A stretch of DNA of 33,270 nt from an uncultured Pelagibacteraceae bacterium (GTDB taxonomy: Bacteria; Pseudomonadota; Alphaproteobacteria; Pelagibacterales; Pelagibacteraceae): the NCBI GenBank assembly GCA_902593405.1, contig CACJIB010000013.1, positions 1 through 33,270 of the forward strand, given 5' to 3'. The position numbers and the translations under genes are program-made. Shown one piece after another: positions 1 through 12,442 of the stretch. Below the pieces are notes generated by a model. That model did no database searches and was not told the DNA's origin. It saw only the letters and a program-made list of their open reading frames with translations. Within the stretch, counting starts at the first letter, position 1. Each line of letters starts with the position of its first letter.

Positions 1-176
1 TGATCAGGATTTCTTAAAGTCCAAAAGAAAATTAATAGATGAACAAAATTAAAAGCAAAATATTCAAGTTTTAAGTAATTAAAATCAAATTCATTAAATA
101 CAGAAAAAAATAACATTATAAATGGTGCATAGGATAAGAATATTTTTAAAAAAGGACTTTTATTAAGTGATGACAT
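1..176 (-). CDS. mreD: MreD, rod shape-determining membrane protein (partial, C-terminus off window)
   Basis: The minus strand stays open from the ATG at 176-174 to the window edge, giving the first 58 residues. They start MSSLNKSPFLKIFLSY and are rich in Phe, Leu and Ile, with at least two hydrophobic stretches as expected for the multi-spanning inner-membrane protein MreD. The ATG overlaps the mreC stop (TAATG), so translation is probably coupled. MreD is the third component of the MreBCD shape complex that guides lateral-wall peptidoglycan synthesis. Sequence conservation in MreD is weak, so the call rests mainly on position directly after mreB and mreC plus hydrophobicity. Confidence 0.75.
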   Translation of the reverse strand, partial: MSSLNKSPFLKIFLSYAPFIMLFFSVFNEFDFNYLKLEYFAFNFVHLLIFFWTLRNPD

Positions 177-1024
177 TATTCTTCTCCACCTATTTTATAA
201 GAAACTATTTTTACATAGTTGAGTTGTGTAAAATCAGAAAAAAAATTAATTTTTCCCTCTGATATGTTGTTAATTTTTCCAATTGGTATACCAGGTTTGA
301 ATAAACCACCAAGACCTGAAGTGTAAGCAAAAATTTCTTTATTTTTAAAATCTTCTCTAAATTCTTCTTGAGTATGTTCAATTTTTCCAAAATCACTTCC
401 TGTTCCAGAAATTACAGCTTGTATATCATCTGGCTCTAATACAGATGGTATTTTACTATTAAGATCAGACAATAGTAATGCCCTTGAATTAGTATAATTT
501 ACCTCAATTATTTGGCCGACTAGATAAACATCATCAATAACAGCCATTCCAATTTTTACTTTATCTTTTGTGCCTTTATTTAATACTACTGATTTTAAAT
601 ATGGACTGTCTTTATCAATTAAAACTCTGGCAAATATTTCTTGTGAATTTATACTTTCATCAAGTAACTCTCTAAGCTTTTCATTTTCTGCAGTTAAAAA
701 ATCATTTTGTAATTTAAGTTGTTCAGAATTTTCTATTTTAATTAATTCTTTCTGATGACTTTCATACAAATCCATATGTGATTTGAATTTTGATGTTATT
801 TCTTTTAATTTATTTTCTGGAATTGATGCAATATGAGATGATCTATAAATTACTTCATTAATTCCTAATTTAACAAATTGAATTGCTTTAAAATTTAAAT
901 TACTTAGAACAATTACAAAAATTGATAAAATAATTAAAGTAAGTAAAGAAAATTTTTGTTTATCTTTTTTTTTTAAGAAAGCTGACCTAATGGCAATTAC
1001 AAAATCATCTCTGCCAGTAGCCAT
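176..1024 (-). CDS. mreC: Rod shape-determining protein MreC
   Basis: This 282-residue protein has a basic cytoplasmic N-terminus and one membrane segment at about residues 26-45. A Lys/Glu-rich coiled coil follows at about 60-115, then the periplasmic beta-rich MreC core (ARVLIDKDSPYLKSVVLNKG, later GQIIEVNYTNSRALLLSD). This is the normal MreC layout and a typical length. MreC dimers bridge cytoplasmic MreB filaments to the elongasome in the periplasm. The gene starts 5 bases after the mreB stop and overlaps mreD, so leuA-mreB-mreC-mreD reads as one operon. Confidence 0.93.
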   Translation of the reverse strand: MATGRDDFVIAIRSAFLKKKDKQKFSLLTLIILSIFVIVLSNLNFKAIQFVKLGINEVIYRSSHIASIPENKLKEITSKFKSHMDLYESHQKELIKIENSEQLKLQNDFLTAENEKLRELLDESINSQEIFARVLIDKDSPYLKSVVLNKGTKDKVKIGMAVIDDVYLVGQIIEVNYTNSRALLLSDLNSKIPSVLEPDDIQAVISGTGSDFGKIEHTQEEFREDFKNKEIFAYTSGLGGLFKPGIPIGKINNISEGKINFFSDFTQLNYVKIVSYKIGGEE

Positions 1025-1029
1025 TTTTC

Positions 1030-3635
<2,606 letters not shown>

Positions 3636-3657
3636 AACTAAAATTTTTAGAAAATCT

Positions 3658-3685
3658 ATAATACAATCTATGAGAGAGATTGCAA
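3658..3685 (-). promoter_or_regulatory. Candidate sigma-70 promoter for leuA
   Basis: Reading the minus strand, TTGCAA (3685-3680) and TATTAT (3663-3658) are separated by 16 bases, and the leuA ATG follows about 22 bases after the -10. Both boxes are close to consensus. The call is motif-based; no transcript evidence is available. Confidence 0.4.
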
Positions 3686-3737
3686 AATAATTAGTTAAAT
3701 AATCAATTTTAATGGACCATTTTAGGCTTACGGAAAA

Positions 3738-5420
3738 TTAATTATAAATAGACTCAATTTTAGGCATTAACCGTAAAAGCTCTTTTGTATATTCATGTGT
3801 TGGTTTTAAAAATAAATCCTCAGTGTTTGAAACCTCACACAATTTGCCATCTTTTAAAACTCCAATTCTATTGCACATTTGTCTAACAACCGGTAAGTCG
3901 TGACTTATAAACAAAATTGTTAAATTTAATTGTTCTTGAAGATCTTTAAGTAAATTTAATATTTGAGCTTGGATACTTACGTCCAAAGCAGAAGTGGGTT
4001 CGTCACAAACCAAAAGTCTTGGTTGTGTGGCAAGCGCTCTTGCAATTGATATTCTCTGTCTTTGTCCTCCTGAAAATTCATGTGGATATCGATCTGCAGA
4101 TTTTTGAGTTAATTCTACTGACTCAAGTAAATCATAAATATAATTCTTTAAATCTATATTTGATATTGATGGTTTGTGAAGTGTGATTGGTTCTGCAATT
4201 ATATCTTTTACTTTTAATCTTCCATTTAGTGAAGAATAAGGATCTTGAAATATCATTTGAATTTGTTTTCTAAATTTCATTAATTCGGATCTTAATTTTA
4301 TTTTTGTAATACAAACGTTGTCAAAGAATATATCTCCAGAAGTAGGTTTAAATAAATTTACAATCATTTTTGCAATTGTAGATTTTCCACTTCCACTTTC
4401 TCCTACCAAGCCAAAAGACTCACCTTCTTTTATGTCAAAAGAAATATCATCAACAGCCATCACAGAATTCTTAGAACTTTCTGTAAAAAAATTATCATCA
4501 AAACTTTTACTCAAATTTTTTATCTGTACTAAATTTTGATCTATTATTCCTTTTTTTGTCCATCTATTTAATATTTTGATATTATTTTCTTTTTTGTCAC
4601 TGTTTTCTTTTTCAACTATTATAAATCTTGAAATTTTTTTGTTAGTTGGTGGAACTGAACTTACTAAACTCTTAGTATAATTTTCTTGTGGTTTAGTTAA
4701 TATTTTTTTAGTTTGACCAATTTCAACTAAATTGCCGCTTTTCATAACTGCAACTCGGTCTGCAGTTTCAGCTATAACCCCCATGTCATGAGTAATTAAA
4801 ATGACCGCAAGGTTTCTTTCTTTTGTTAATTTTTTAATTAGTTCTAAAATCTGAGATTGAATTGATACATCTAATGCTGTTGTTGGTTCATCTGCAATTA
4901 ACAATTCTGGCTCGCAACATAAAGCTAAAGAAATTACTACTCGCTGTCTCATTCCGCCTGAGAATTGGTGAGGATAATTATCAAATCTTGTTTCTGCATC
5001 TTTTATGCCAACCTCTTTCAAAAGATTTATAGATTTATTTTTTGCTTCCTCTTTACTTAATTTAAGATGAGTTTGAATTGTTTCTATTAACTGCTCACCC
5101 ACAGTAAGAATTGGGTTAAGTGAAGTTTGAGGATCTTGAAATATCAATCCAATTTTATTTCCTCTATATTTAACAATACTTTCAGAATTTTCATGAATGT
5201 TAAGATCACCCAACATAACTGAGCCACTAGATACCTTGCCTGGTTCATCTATTAAATTTATAATAGCGTTTCCTACTGTACTTTTTCCTGAGCCAGACTC
5301 TCCAACTAATCCTAAAATTTCTCCTTTGTTTACCTCAATATTTACATTCCTAGCAGCGTTAACTGTTTCTTTTCTCATTTGATAATCGACACTAAGATTA
5401 TTTATTTTTAAAAATGTCAT
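3738..5420 (-). CDS. Peptide-type ABC transporter, fused double ATPase
   Basis: Two complete ABC ATPase domains lie in one 560-residue chain, like GsiA/YejF and fused DppD-DppF proteins. Domain 1 has Walker A GESGSGKST (about residue 40), signature FSGGMRQR and Walker B LLIADEPTTALD. Domain 2 repeats these as GESGSGKST (about 350), FSGGQRQR and LLVCDEPTSALD. Each domain ends in an oligopeptide-type C-terminal tail. The ATG at 5420-5418 (MTFLKINNLSV) overlaps the permease stop as ATGA. A longer frame reaches 5525, but its extra residues read through the permease gene. This subunit powers the importer made with the three genes upstream. Confidence 0.93.
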   Translation of the reverse strand: MTFLKINNLSVDYQMRKETVNAARNVNIEVNKGEILGLVGESGSGKSTVGNAIINLIDEPGKVSSGSVMLGDLNIHENSESIVKYRGNKIGLIFQDPQTSLNPILTVGEQLIETIQTHLKLSKEEAKNKSINLLKEVGIKDAETRFDNYPHQFSGGMRQRVVISLALCCEPELLIADEPTTALDVSIQSQILELIKKLTKERNLAVILITHDMGVIAETADRVAVMKSGNLVEIGQTKKILTKPQENYTKSLVSSVPPTNKKISRFIIVEKENSDKKENNIKILNRWTKKGIIDQNLVQIKNLSKSFDDNFFTESSKNSVMAVDDISFDIKEGESFGLVGESGSGKSTIAKMIVNLFKPTSGDIFFDNVCITKIKLRSELMKFRKQIQMIFQDPYSSLNGRLKVKDIIAEPITLHKPSISNIDLKNYIYDLLESVELTQKSADRYPHEFSGGQRQRISIARALATQPRLLVCDEPTSALDVSIQAQILNLLKDLQEQLNLTILFISHDLPVVRQMCNRIGVLKDGKLCEVSNTEDLFLKPTHEYTKELLRLMPKIESIYN

Positions 5421-6346
5421 TTTTTTAATTTTGGATTTAAAGTATCTCTCATCCAATCCCCTAATAAATTTATAGAAAATGCTAAAATAACCAAGAAAAT
5501 TGCTGGAAAAAAAGTAATCCACCATTCTCCTGAAAATAAAAAATCATTACCAAGTCGTATCAATGTCCCTAAAGAAGGTGTTGTTGGAGGGACGCCAACT
5601 CCTAAAAAACTTAAAGTAGACTCGGCTAAAATAGCAAGAGCTAAACCAATAGTTCCAATTACTAGTACTGGTCTTAAAATATTTGGTAAAATATGTTTAA
5701 ACATAATAATTATATTTGAAACCCCAATTATTGTTGATGCTGAAACATAATCTTTATTTTTTTCCACCAAAGTTGCTGCTCTAGAAACTCTAGCAAATTG
5801 TGGCCACTCTGAAATCCCAATTGCAAATATTAAAACATAAATTGCCATTTCATCATGCATTTCTCTTGAGATTAATCCTCTAGCTATACCATCAACAAGC
5901 AAAGCCATCAAAATACTTGGTACTGTTAACTGAACATCAGTTAACCTCATTACTATCATTTCATATTTTCCTCCAAAAAATCCAGCTGTTAATCCCAATC
6001 CAACCCCAAGGATTAAACTAAAAATTATCGCAGAAAAACCTACAATTAAAGAAATCCTACATCCATACAAAATTGTTGATAGCATATCTCTTCCTTGTCC
6101 ATCAGTACCTAAAATAAATTTTGCAAGACCATCTTCTGTCCATGATGGGGGTGTGAATGCATCCATTAGTGATAGAGAGGACGGGTCAAAGGGATTGTAA
6201 GGTGTTATGAGCTCAACAAAGAAAGAACAGAAAAAAATTATAAATAAAATAGTAGATGATACAATAGCAGTAGGAGATTTAATAAAGCTATGATAAATAT
6301 CACTATCTTTTATTCTTTCCCAAGTATTTAAAGTTTTGCTATCCAC
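5417..6346 (-). CDS. Peptide-type ABC transporter permease (DppC/OppC type)
   Basis: A 309-residue inner-membrane permease with an N-terminal membrane anchor (about residues 28-50) and five further hydrophobic segments. The coupling-helix EAA-like region is around SAATLVEKNKDYVSASTIIG, adapted from the DppC pattern (here RAATLVEKNKDYVSA). The N-terminal OppC-like extension FDPSSLSLMDAFTPPSWTED and GTDGQGRDMLSTILYG are hallmarks of DppC. It pairs with the DppB-type subunit, whose stop overlaps this start by 8 bases. The substrate could be di- or oligopeptides, glutathione-like compounds or nickel; sequence alone does not decide. Confidence 0.92.
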   Translation of the reverse strand: MDSKTLNTWERIKDSDIYHSFIKSPTAIVSSTILFIIFFCSFFVELITPYNPFDPSSLSLMDAFTPPSWTEDGLAKFILGTDGQGRDMLSTILYGCRISLIVGFSAIIFSLILGVGLGLTAGFFGGKYEMIVMRLTDVQLTVPSILMALLVDGIARGLISREMHDEMAIYVLIFAIGISEWPQFARVSRAATLVEKNKDYVSASTIIGVSNIIIMFKHILPNILRPVLVIGTIGLALAILAESTLSFLGVGVPPTTPSLGTLIRLGNDFLFSGEWWITFFPAIFLVILAFSINLLGDWMRDTLNPKLKK

Positions 6347-7322
6347 TTGCAGTGTCTCCTTTAACTCTTATTCTTGGATCAATTAAATAATAAAGAATAT
6401 CAACTATAAAATTTATCATTACGAAAACAAAAGCTATAAAAACTAAATAAGCTGACATGATTGGTATATCTACGAATTGAACTGCTTGAATAAATAAGAA
6501 GCCCATTCCAGGCCATTGAAAAACAGTTTCAGTAATAATTGAAAACGCAATTAAAGTTCCAATATTTATTCCTGCTATAGTTATTACTGGTATCAATCCA
6601 TTTTTTAATGCATGTTTATATTTAATACTATTTTCACTAATACCACGAGCACGCGCAAATTTAATATAATCTGTTTGTAATATTTCCATCATCTCTGCTC
6701 GCACAAGTCTGATGATATAAGTCATTTGGAAAAGGCTTAACGTTACTGAAGGAAGTATAATTGCTTTAAGTCCTGAAACTGTTAAAAAACCTGTAGTCCA
6801 AAAACCTAAATCAACAACTTCTCCTCTTCCAAAAGAGGGTAATATTCCTAAGATTACTGCAAACAAATATATAAATAATATACCAATTACAAATGTGGGG
6901 AGTGAAACTCCCAGCAAGGAGATGGCTAAAACAAAATCACTTAAAAAACCTTTTCGATTTATACCTGTATAAACTCCCAAAAATGTACCAGTTACAAGCG
7001 CAATTAGTGCTGAAATAACCACAAGTTCAATAGTTGCAGGCAATCTTTCAACTATTAATTCTGAAACAGGTCTTCTTAATTGATATGAAATTCCAAACTC
7101 ACCCTTAGAAGCATTAACTATAAATCTTGAAAACTGCACATGAATTGGATCCATTAAACCCAATGTTTCTCTTAATTCTGCTCTTTCCTCATCAGAAGTT
7201 TCTTCTCCAACCATATTATTGATTGGATCTCCAACAAAATTAAATAAAGAGAAAGATACAAAAGCGACAACCAACATCACCAAAGCAGATTGAAACAGCC
7301 TTTTAATAAAATATTTTATCAA
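6339..7322 (-). CDS. Peptide-type ABC transporter permease (DppB/OppB type)
   Basis: A 327-residue permease starting MIKYFIKRLFQSALVML, the typical DppB N-terminus, with about six membrane segments. The EAA loop appears as RLVRAEMMEILQTDYIKFAR and RARGISENSIKYKHALKNGL. The C-terminal end DILYYLIDPRIR is also the family signature. It forms the heterodimeric membrane channel with the neighbouring DppC-type protein. It lies 61 bases after the binding-protein gene, and that gap holds a long hairpin. Confidence 0.93.
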   Translation of the reverse strand: MIKYFIKRLFQSALVMLVVAFVSFSLFNFVGDPINNMVGEETSDEERAELRETLGLMDPIHVQFSRFIVNASKGEFGISYQLRRPVSELIVERLPATIELVVISALIALVTGTFLGVYTGINRKGFLSDFVLAISLLGVSLPTFVIGILFIYLFAVILGILPSFGRGEVVDLGFWTTGFLTVSGLKAIILPSVTLSLFQMTYIIRLVRAEMMEILQTDYIKFARARGISENSIKYKHALKNGLIPVITIAGINIGTLIAFSIITETVFQWPGMGFLFIQAVQFVDIPIMSAYLVFIAFVFVMINFIVDILYYLIDPRIRVKGDTASG

Positions 7323-7340
7323 TTTGTGAAGGTTTAAATT

Positions 7341-7372
7341 TACAAGCCCTTTAAATTTTTAAAGGGCTTGTA
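7341..7372 (-). terminator. Perfect 15-bp hairpin between binding-protein and permease genes
   Basis: TACAAGCCCTTTAAA (7341-7355) and its exact complement TTTAAAGGGCTTGTA (7358-7372) leave only two unpaired bases. On the minus-strand transcript it sits right after the binding-protein stop and before the permease start. No U-run follows on that strand, so it is more likely an mRNA-stabilising or partial-attenuation hairpin than a full terminator. This is a common way to make binding protein in excess over permease. Confidence 0.6.
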
Positions 7373-7383
7373 ATAATTTTTAA

Positions 7384-8946
7384 TTAGTTAAAACTAGCAG
7401 TTCTGAATAACGGTTCGTTATTCGGTCTGATAGGAACATTAACATTGCTTTTAGATGCCCAAGAAATTACTTGGTGATGTAAAGGAAGATAAGAAATATC
7501 ATCTTTTACAATTTTCCAAGCTTTTGCAATTGCAGCATTTCTTTTATCTAAATCAACTTCACCTTCCATAACTCTAATTGCAGCATCAACATCAGCGTTA
7601 CTAAAGTTAACTTTGTTCCAGCTAGCACCAGTTTCATATAGGTAATGGAAAACATAGTGACTATCTAAAGTTGGAACACCCCATCCTAGCATATAGAAAT
7701 CACCTTGATCATCTTTAAGCTCTTTGAAGTGTTTACTTTTAGTTTGAGCAAATAAGTTAACATTAACTCCAATTTTACCCAACATTCCAACAACAGCAGT
7801 ACATATTGCCTCATCGTTTACATATCTGTCATTAGGACATCTAAGTTCAACGTCAAAACCATTAGGATAACCCGCATCAGCTAAAAGTTTTTTTGCAGCA
7901 TTAACATCGTAAGCTAATCTTTTATCAAGATCTTTAGTGTAACCATTTACACCTGGGAAAGTTATAATTCCCGCTGGTTCACTTAAACCTCTCATAACTT
8001 TTTTCTTGATCGCTTCAATATCAATTGCTTGATAGAGAGCTTGTCTTACTTCTTTTTTCTTAAATGGATTATCGCCTGTATTACCAGTTCTTAATTTGTC
8101 AGCTGCTTGATCCATACCTAAGAAAATTGTTCTCATTTGAGCTGTACTTTCAACTTTGTGACCTGAAGAAGAACCAATTCTTTTTAAATCCTGAACGGGT
8201 GCATCTGTAACTATATCAATTTCTCCAGATAATAATGCTGCAACTCTAGTGGCTGCGTTTTTAATAGGAAGTAACTCAATTTGAGTTACTTTTTTATCTT
8301 TCATCTCACCCCACCAGTGTTTATTTCTTTTAAACACAGTTTTAGTGTTAGGCTCTCTTAAAGTAATTTTAAAAGGTCCAGTTCCTAAAGCATTTGTAGC
8401 TGAAAATGTTTCTTGCCCTGCATCCCAATTTTGTGGTGCCATTGCAAAATTTTTCTCTGACCATGCTTTTGACATGATAAAAATATTTGAGAGTTGATTT
8501 AACAGAATAGGATTTGGTTTACTTGTTGTAATTATAACAGTGTGATCACCAACTGCTTTAACTCCTGAGATAGTGCTTATATACTCTTTAAAATCCGATG
8601 TTCTTTGTTTAGCTCTTAATATACTAAATACGACATCTTCAGATGTCATATCAGAACCATCAGAAAATTTTACACCTTTTCTTAATGTAAATTCCCAATT
8701 ATTTGGATCAGTTGCTCTCCACTTTGTTGCTAAAGCAGGTCCAATTTTCATATCCAAACCTCTTTGAACTAAAGCTTCATAAACCTGTCTTGAAACCTGA
8801 GTAGTTGGACCTTCGTTTTGTGCATGTGGATCTAGTGTTAGACTGTCTCCTTGCATAGACCACTTAATTGTTTTTGCCCATGCTGAAGAAAATCCAAATA
8901 CTAGAACTAATGACAATAGTATTCTTACTATATTTTTAGTGTTCAT
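7384..8946 (-). CDS. Periplasmic substrate-binding protein of peptide ABC transporter (SBP_bac_5)
   Basis: The protein of 520 residues has a clear signal peptide ending AWA before KTIKWSMQGD (cut after about residue 24). The mature part follows the family-5 binding-protein pattern: LTLDPHAQNEG, YEALVQRG, LRKGVKFSDGSDMTSEDVVF and DPNNWEF. It captures substrate in the periplasm and delivers it to the permeases downstream. The ATG at 8946 is preferred over one 12 bases upstream, because GAGGGGA lies at the right distance in front of it. The first gene of the importer operon; transcription from the 80-base gap before it is likely. Confidence 0.93.
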   Translation of the reverse strand: MNTKNIVRILLSLVLVFGFSSAWAKTIKWSMQGDSLTLDPHAQNEGPTTQVSRQVYEALVQRGLDMKIGPALATKWRATDPNNWEFTLRKGVKFSDGSDMTSEDVVFSILRAKQRTSDFKEYISTISGVKAVGDHTVIITTSKPNPILLNQLSNIFIMSKAWSEKNFAMAPQNWDAGQETFSATNALGTGPFKITLREPNTKTVFKRNKHWWGEMKDKKVTQIELLPIKNAATRVAALLSGEIDIVTDAPVQDLKRIGSSSGHKVESTAQMRTIFLGMDQAADKLRTGNTGDNPFKKKEVRQALYQAIDIEAIKKKVMRGLSEPAGIITFPGVNGYTKDLDKRLAYDVNAAKKLLADAGYPNGFDVELRCPNDRYVNDEAICTAVVGMLGKIGVNVNLFAQTKSKHFKELKDDQGDFYMLGWGVPTLDSHYVFHYLYETGASWNKVNFSNADVDAAIRVMEGEVDLDKRNAAIAKAWKIVKDDISYLPLHHQVISWASKSNVNVPIRPNNEPLFRTASFN

Positions 8947-9028
8947 TATTCCCCTCATTTTTAAAATTTATTTAAAAAAGTATAAGTGAAATAATTGAAT
9001 TATAGTAGCAATAATTTAGTAATAAAAT

Positions 9029-10069
<1,041 letters not shown>

Positions 10070-10618
10070 TTAATTAAATATTTTAGCACCTCTGGTCATA
10101 GCTACTGCCCCTGTTCTCGAAGTACTTATAAGTCCCAAAGGCTTTAATTTTTTATTCATTACATCAATCTCTCTTCTAAGAGCAGTTATTTGAATTACTG
10201 CTGAAGATTTTGTTTCATCTAATATTACGGGATTAAATTTTTTACAAGCATTTAAGCATTTTTCAATTTTATTTCTTTTGCCCACAACTTTAAACAAAGC
10301 CATTTCCTTAAAAATTACGTTTTTGTCCTCTCTTTTAAATTCTGCAACTTTATGAACAGGTACTAATTTAATTAATTGAAGTCTTATTTGATCAATAACT
10401 TGAGGTGTCCCAGTTGTAACAATTGTTATTCTTGAGATATTTTTAACTGCATCAACCTCAGCAACAGCTAATGACTCGATATTATATCCTCTTCCAGAAA
10501 AGAGACCGACTACTCTTGCAAGAACTCCAGCCTCATTATCAACCCAAACAACAAAAATATATGTATCCGGTTTTTGTTTCTTCGTAGGTACGCTGTAAGC
10601 TGATTTGGATTTAGGCAT
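10070..10618 (-). CDS. ilvH: Acetolactate synthase small (regulatory) subunit
   Basis: A 182-residue protein with an N-terminal ACT domain starting at about residue 20 (VVWVDNEAGVLARVVGLFSG, then GYNIESLAVAEV). The C-terminal small-subunit domain contains LFKVVGKRNKIEKCLNACKK. IlvH/IlvN binds valine and activates the catalytic subunit. It is encoded 5 bases after ilvB, which supports one mRNA and stoichiometric expression. The alpha-proteobacterial proteins are usually named IlvH or IlvN; both names fit. Confidence 0.95.
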   Translation of the reverse strand: MPKSKSAYSVPTKKQKPDTYIFVVWVDNEAGVLARVVGLFSGRGYNIESLAVAEVDAVKNISRITIVTTGTPQVIDQIRLQLIKLVPVHKVAEFKREDKNVIFKEMALFKVVGKRNKIEKCLNACKKFNPVILDETKSSAVIQITALRREIDVMNKKLKPLGLISTSRTGAVAMTRGAKIFN

Positions 10619-10623
10619 TTTGA

Positions 10624-12390
10624 TTATACTAAGGCTTTGCCTTTTCCTTTAATTTTATTTTCCTCTTGATCATTTGGACCTAAGATCATTTGATTATGAG
10701 GTTTTCCAGATGGAATCATTGGGAAACAATTTTCATTAGGATCAACATGGCAATCAAATATAACTGGTCCATCGTAATCGATCATTTCCTGAATTTTATC
10801 ATCAAGATCACCTGGATTGTCTGCTTTGATTCCTTTACAGCCATATGCTTCAGCCATTTTCATAAAATCTGGTAATGCTTCAGAGTAACTCTCGGAATAA
10901 TTTTTTTCATGAAGCAATTCCTGCCATTGTCTAACCATTCCCATGTATTGATTATTTAAAATAAAAATTTTTATAGGAAGATTGTATTGAACTGCTGTAG
11001 ACATTTCTTGCATAGTCATTAAAACTGAGGCTTCTCCAGCAATATCAATTACTAATTTTTCAGGATGAGCAATTTGCACGCCAACAGCTGCTGGCAATCC
11101 ATACCCCATGGTTCCTAAGCCACCAGATGTCATCCATCTATTTGGTTTATTAAATTTATAATGCTGAGCAGCCCACATTTGATGTTGTCCAACCTCGGTA
11201 GTAACATAAGTATCTTTATTCTTAGTTAATTCATAAAGTCTTTGAACCGCATGTTGAGGTTTTATACTTTCATCACTATTTACAAAATTAAGAGAATCTT
11301 TTTCTCTCCATTTTTCGATTTGCTCCCACCACTTAGCTATATTCGACTTATTTGATTTGCTATGACCGTTTTTTCTTTTAGAAATTGTCTTATTAATTTT
11401 GCTGATAACACTCGTAACATCCCCAACTATTGCAAGATCCACTTTAATAATTTTATTAATTGATGATGGATCTATATCAATATGAACCTTTTTTGAATTT
11501 GGTGAAAACTCATCAATTTTTCCAGTAATACGATCATCAAATCTTGCACCAATATTAATTAATAGATCACAATCATGCATAGCATTATTTGCTTCATAAG
11601 TACCATGCATACCAAGCATTCCTAAAAATTGATTATCATCTCCAGGGTATGCACCTAATCCTTGAAGTGTAGAAGTTATAGGAAAGCCAGTTAGCTCAAC
11701 AAATTCTCTTAAAGCCTGACTTGCTTTTGGACCTGAGTTAATTACTCCTCCGCCACTATAGATGATTGGTTTTTTGGCCTTACTTAATAATTTTACTAAT
11801 TCATCAATTTGATCTTGAGAAAATTTATTGTGAGATTTTCCGTTTAATTTTTTTTCTTTATTTGGTTTTTTATATTTCGCTTTTGCAAATTGAATATCTT
11901 TTGGAATATCGATTAAAACTGGACCAGGTCTTCCAGTTGTTGCAACTTTAAAAGCTTCATGCATAATTTTTGAAAGATCATTAATATCTTTAACTAACCA
12001 ATTGTGTTTCGTGCAAGGTCTTGTAATTCCTGTAGTGTCACATTCTTGAAATGCATCTGTTCCAATTAAATGTGTTGGAACTTGACCAGAAATACAAACT
12101 AACGGTACAGAGTCCATATATGCATCTGTTAAAGCTGTAACAACATTAGTTGCCCCAGGACCTGATGTAACTAAAACTACACCTGGTTTTCCTGATGATC
12201 TTGCGTAACCTTCGGCTGCGTGACCGGCACCTTGCTCGTGTCTAACTAAAATATGTTTAATAGAAGGATGATTTTTTAATTCATCATAAATCGGTAATAC
12301 CGCGCCACCTGGATAACCAAAGATATGTTCCACCCTTTGGTCTTCAAGACATTTAAATACAATTTCTGCTCCAGTTAATAATTTTGGCAT
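10624..12390 (-). CDS. ilvB: Acetolactate synthase large (catalytic) subunit
   Basis: This 588-residue thiamine-diphosphate enzyme makes 2-acetolactate or 2-aceto-2-hydroxybutyrate. Its N-terminal domain has GYPGGAVLPIYDEL and the catalytic glutamate in VRHEQGAGHAAEGYAR (about residue 52). The central FAD-type domain follows, then the C-terminal TPP domain with LGTMGYGLPAAVG and ILNNQYMGMVRQWQ. The TPP/Mg motif reads IAGEASVLM, where the family normally has GD; the codon is clearly GAA. No Shine-Dalgarno site is seen, and a promoter-like pair ends 5 bases before the ATG, so the mRNA may be leaderless. It is first in ilvBHC. Confidence 0.95.
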   Translation of the reverse strand: MPKLLTGAEIVFKCLEDQRVEHIFGYPGGAVLPIYDELKNHPSIKHILVRHEQGAGHAAEGYARSSGKPGVVLVTSGPGATNVVTALTDAYMDSVPLVCISGQVPTHLIGTDAFQECDTTGITRPCTKHNWLVKDINDLSKIMHEAFKVATTGRPGPVLIDIPKDIQFAKAKYKKPNKEKKLNGKSHNKFSQDQIDELVKLLSKAKKPIIYSGGGVINSGPKASQALREFVELTGFPITSTLQGLGAYPGDDNQFLGMLGMHGTYEANNAMHDCDLLINIGARFDDRITGKIDEFSPNSKKVHIDIDPSSINKIIKVDLAIVGDVTSVISKINKTISKRKNGHSKSNKSNIAKWWEQIEKWREKDSLNFVNSDESIKPQHAVQRLYELTKNKDTYVTTEVGQHQMWAAQHYKFNKPNRWMTSGGLGTMGYGLPAAVGVQIAHPEKLVIDIAGEASVLMTMQEMSTAVQYNLPIKIFILNNQYMGMVRQWQELLHEKNYSESYSEALPDFMKMAEAYGCKGIKADNPGDLDDKIQEMIDYDGPVIFDCHVDPNENCFPMIPSGKPHNQMILGPNDQEENKIKGKGKALV

Positions 12391-12395
12391 TAGGC

Positions 12396-12425
12396 AATCT
12401 AGCTGAAGTTGTGCTAATTGGTCAA
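12396..12425 (-). promoter_or_regulatory. Candidate promoter for ilvBHC, possibly giving a leaderless mRNA
   Basis: On the minus strand TTGACC (12425-12420) and TAGATT (12401-12396) are 18 bases apart. Only 5 bases separate the -10 box from the ilvB ATG (12390), so transcription would start at or next to the start codon. The absence of any ribosome-binding sequence before ilvB agrees with this. Confidence 0.4.
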
Positions 12426-12442
12426 GTTTAAGAATGAAAATT

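Noticed and set aside
5421-5525. N-terminal extension of the double ABC ATPase
   Set aside because: It overlaps the permease coding end by over 100 bases; the ATGA-coupled start at 5420 gives the standard N-terminus.
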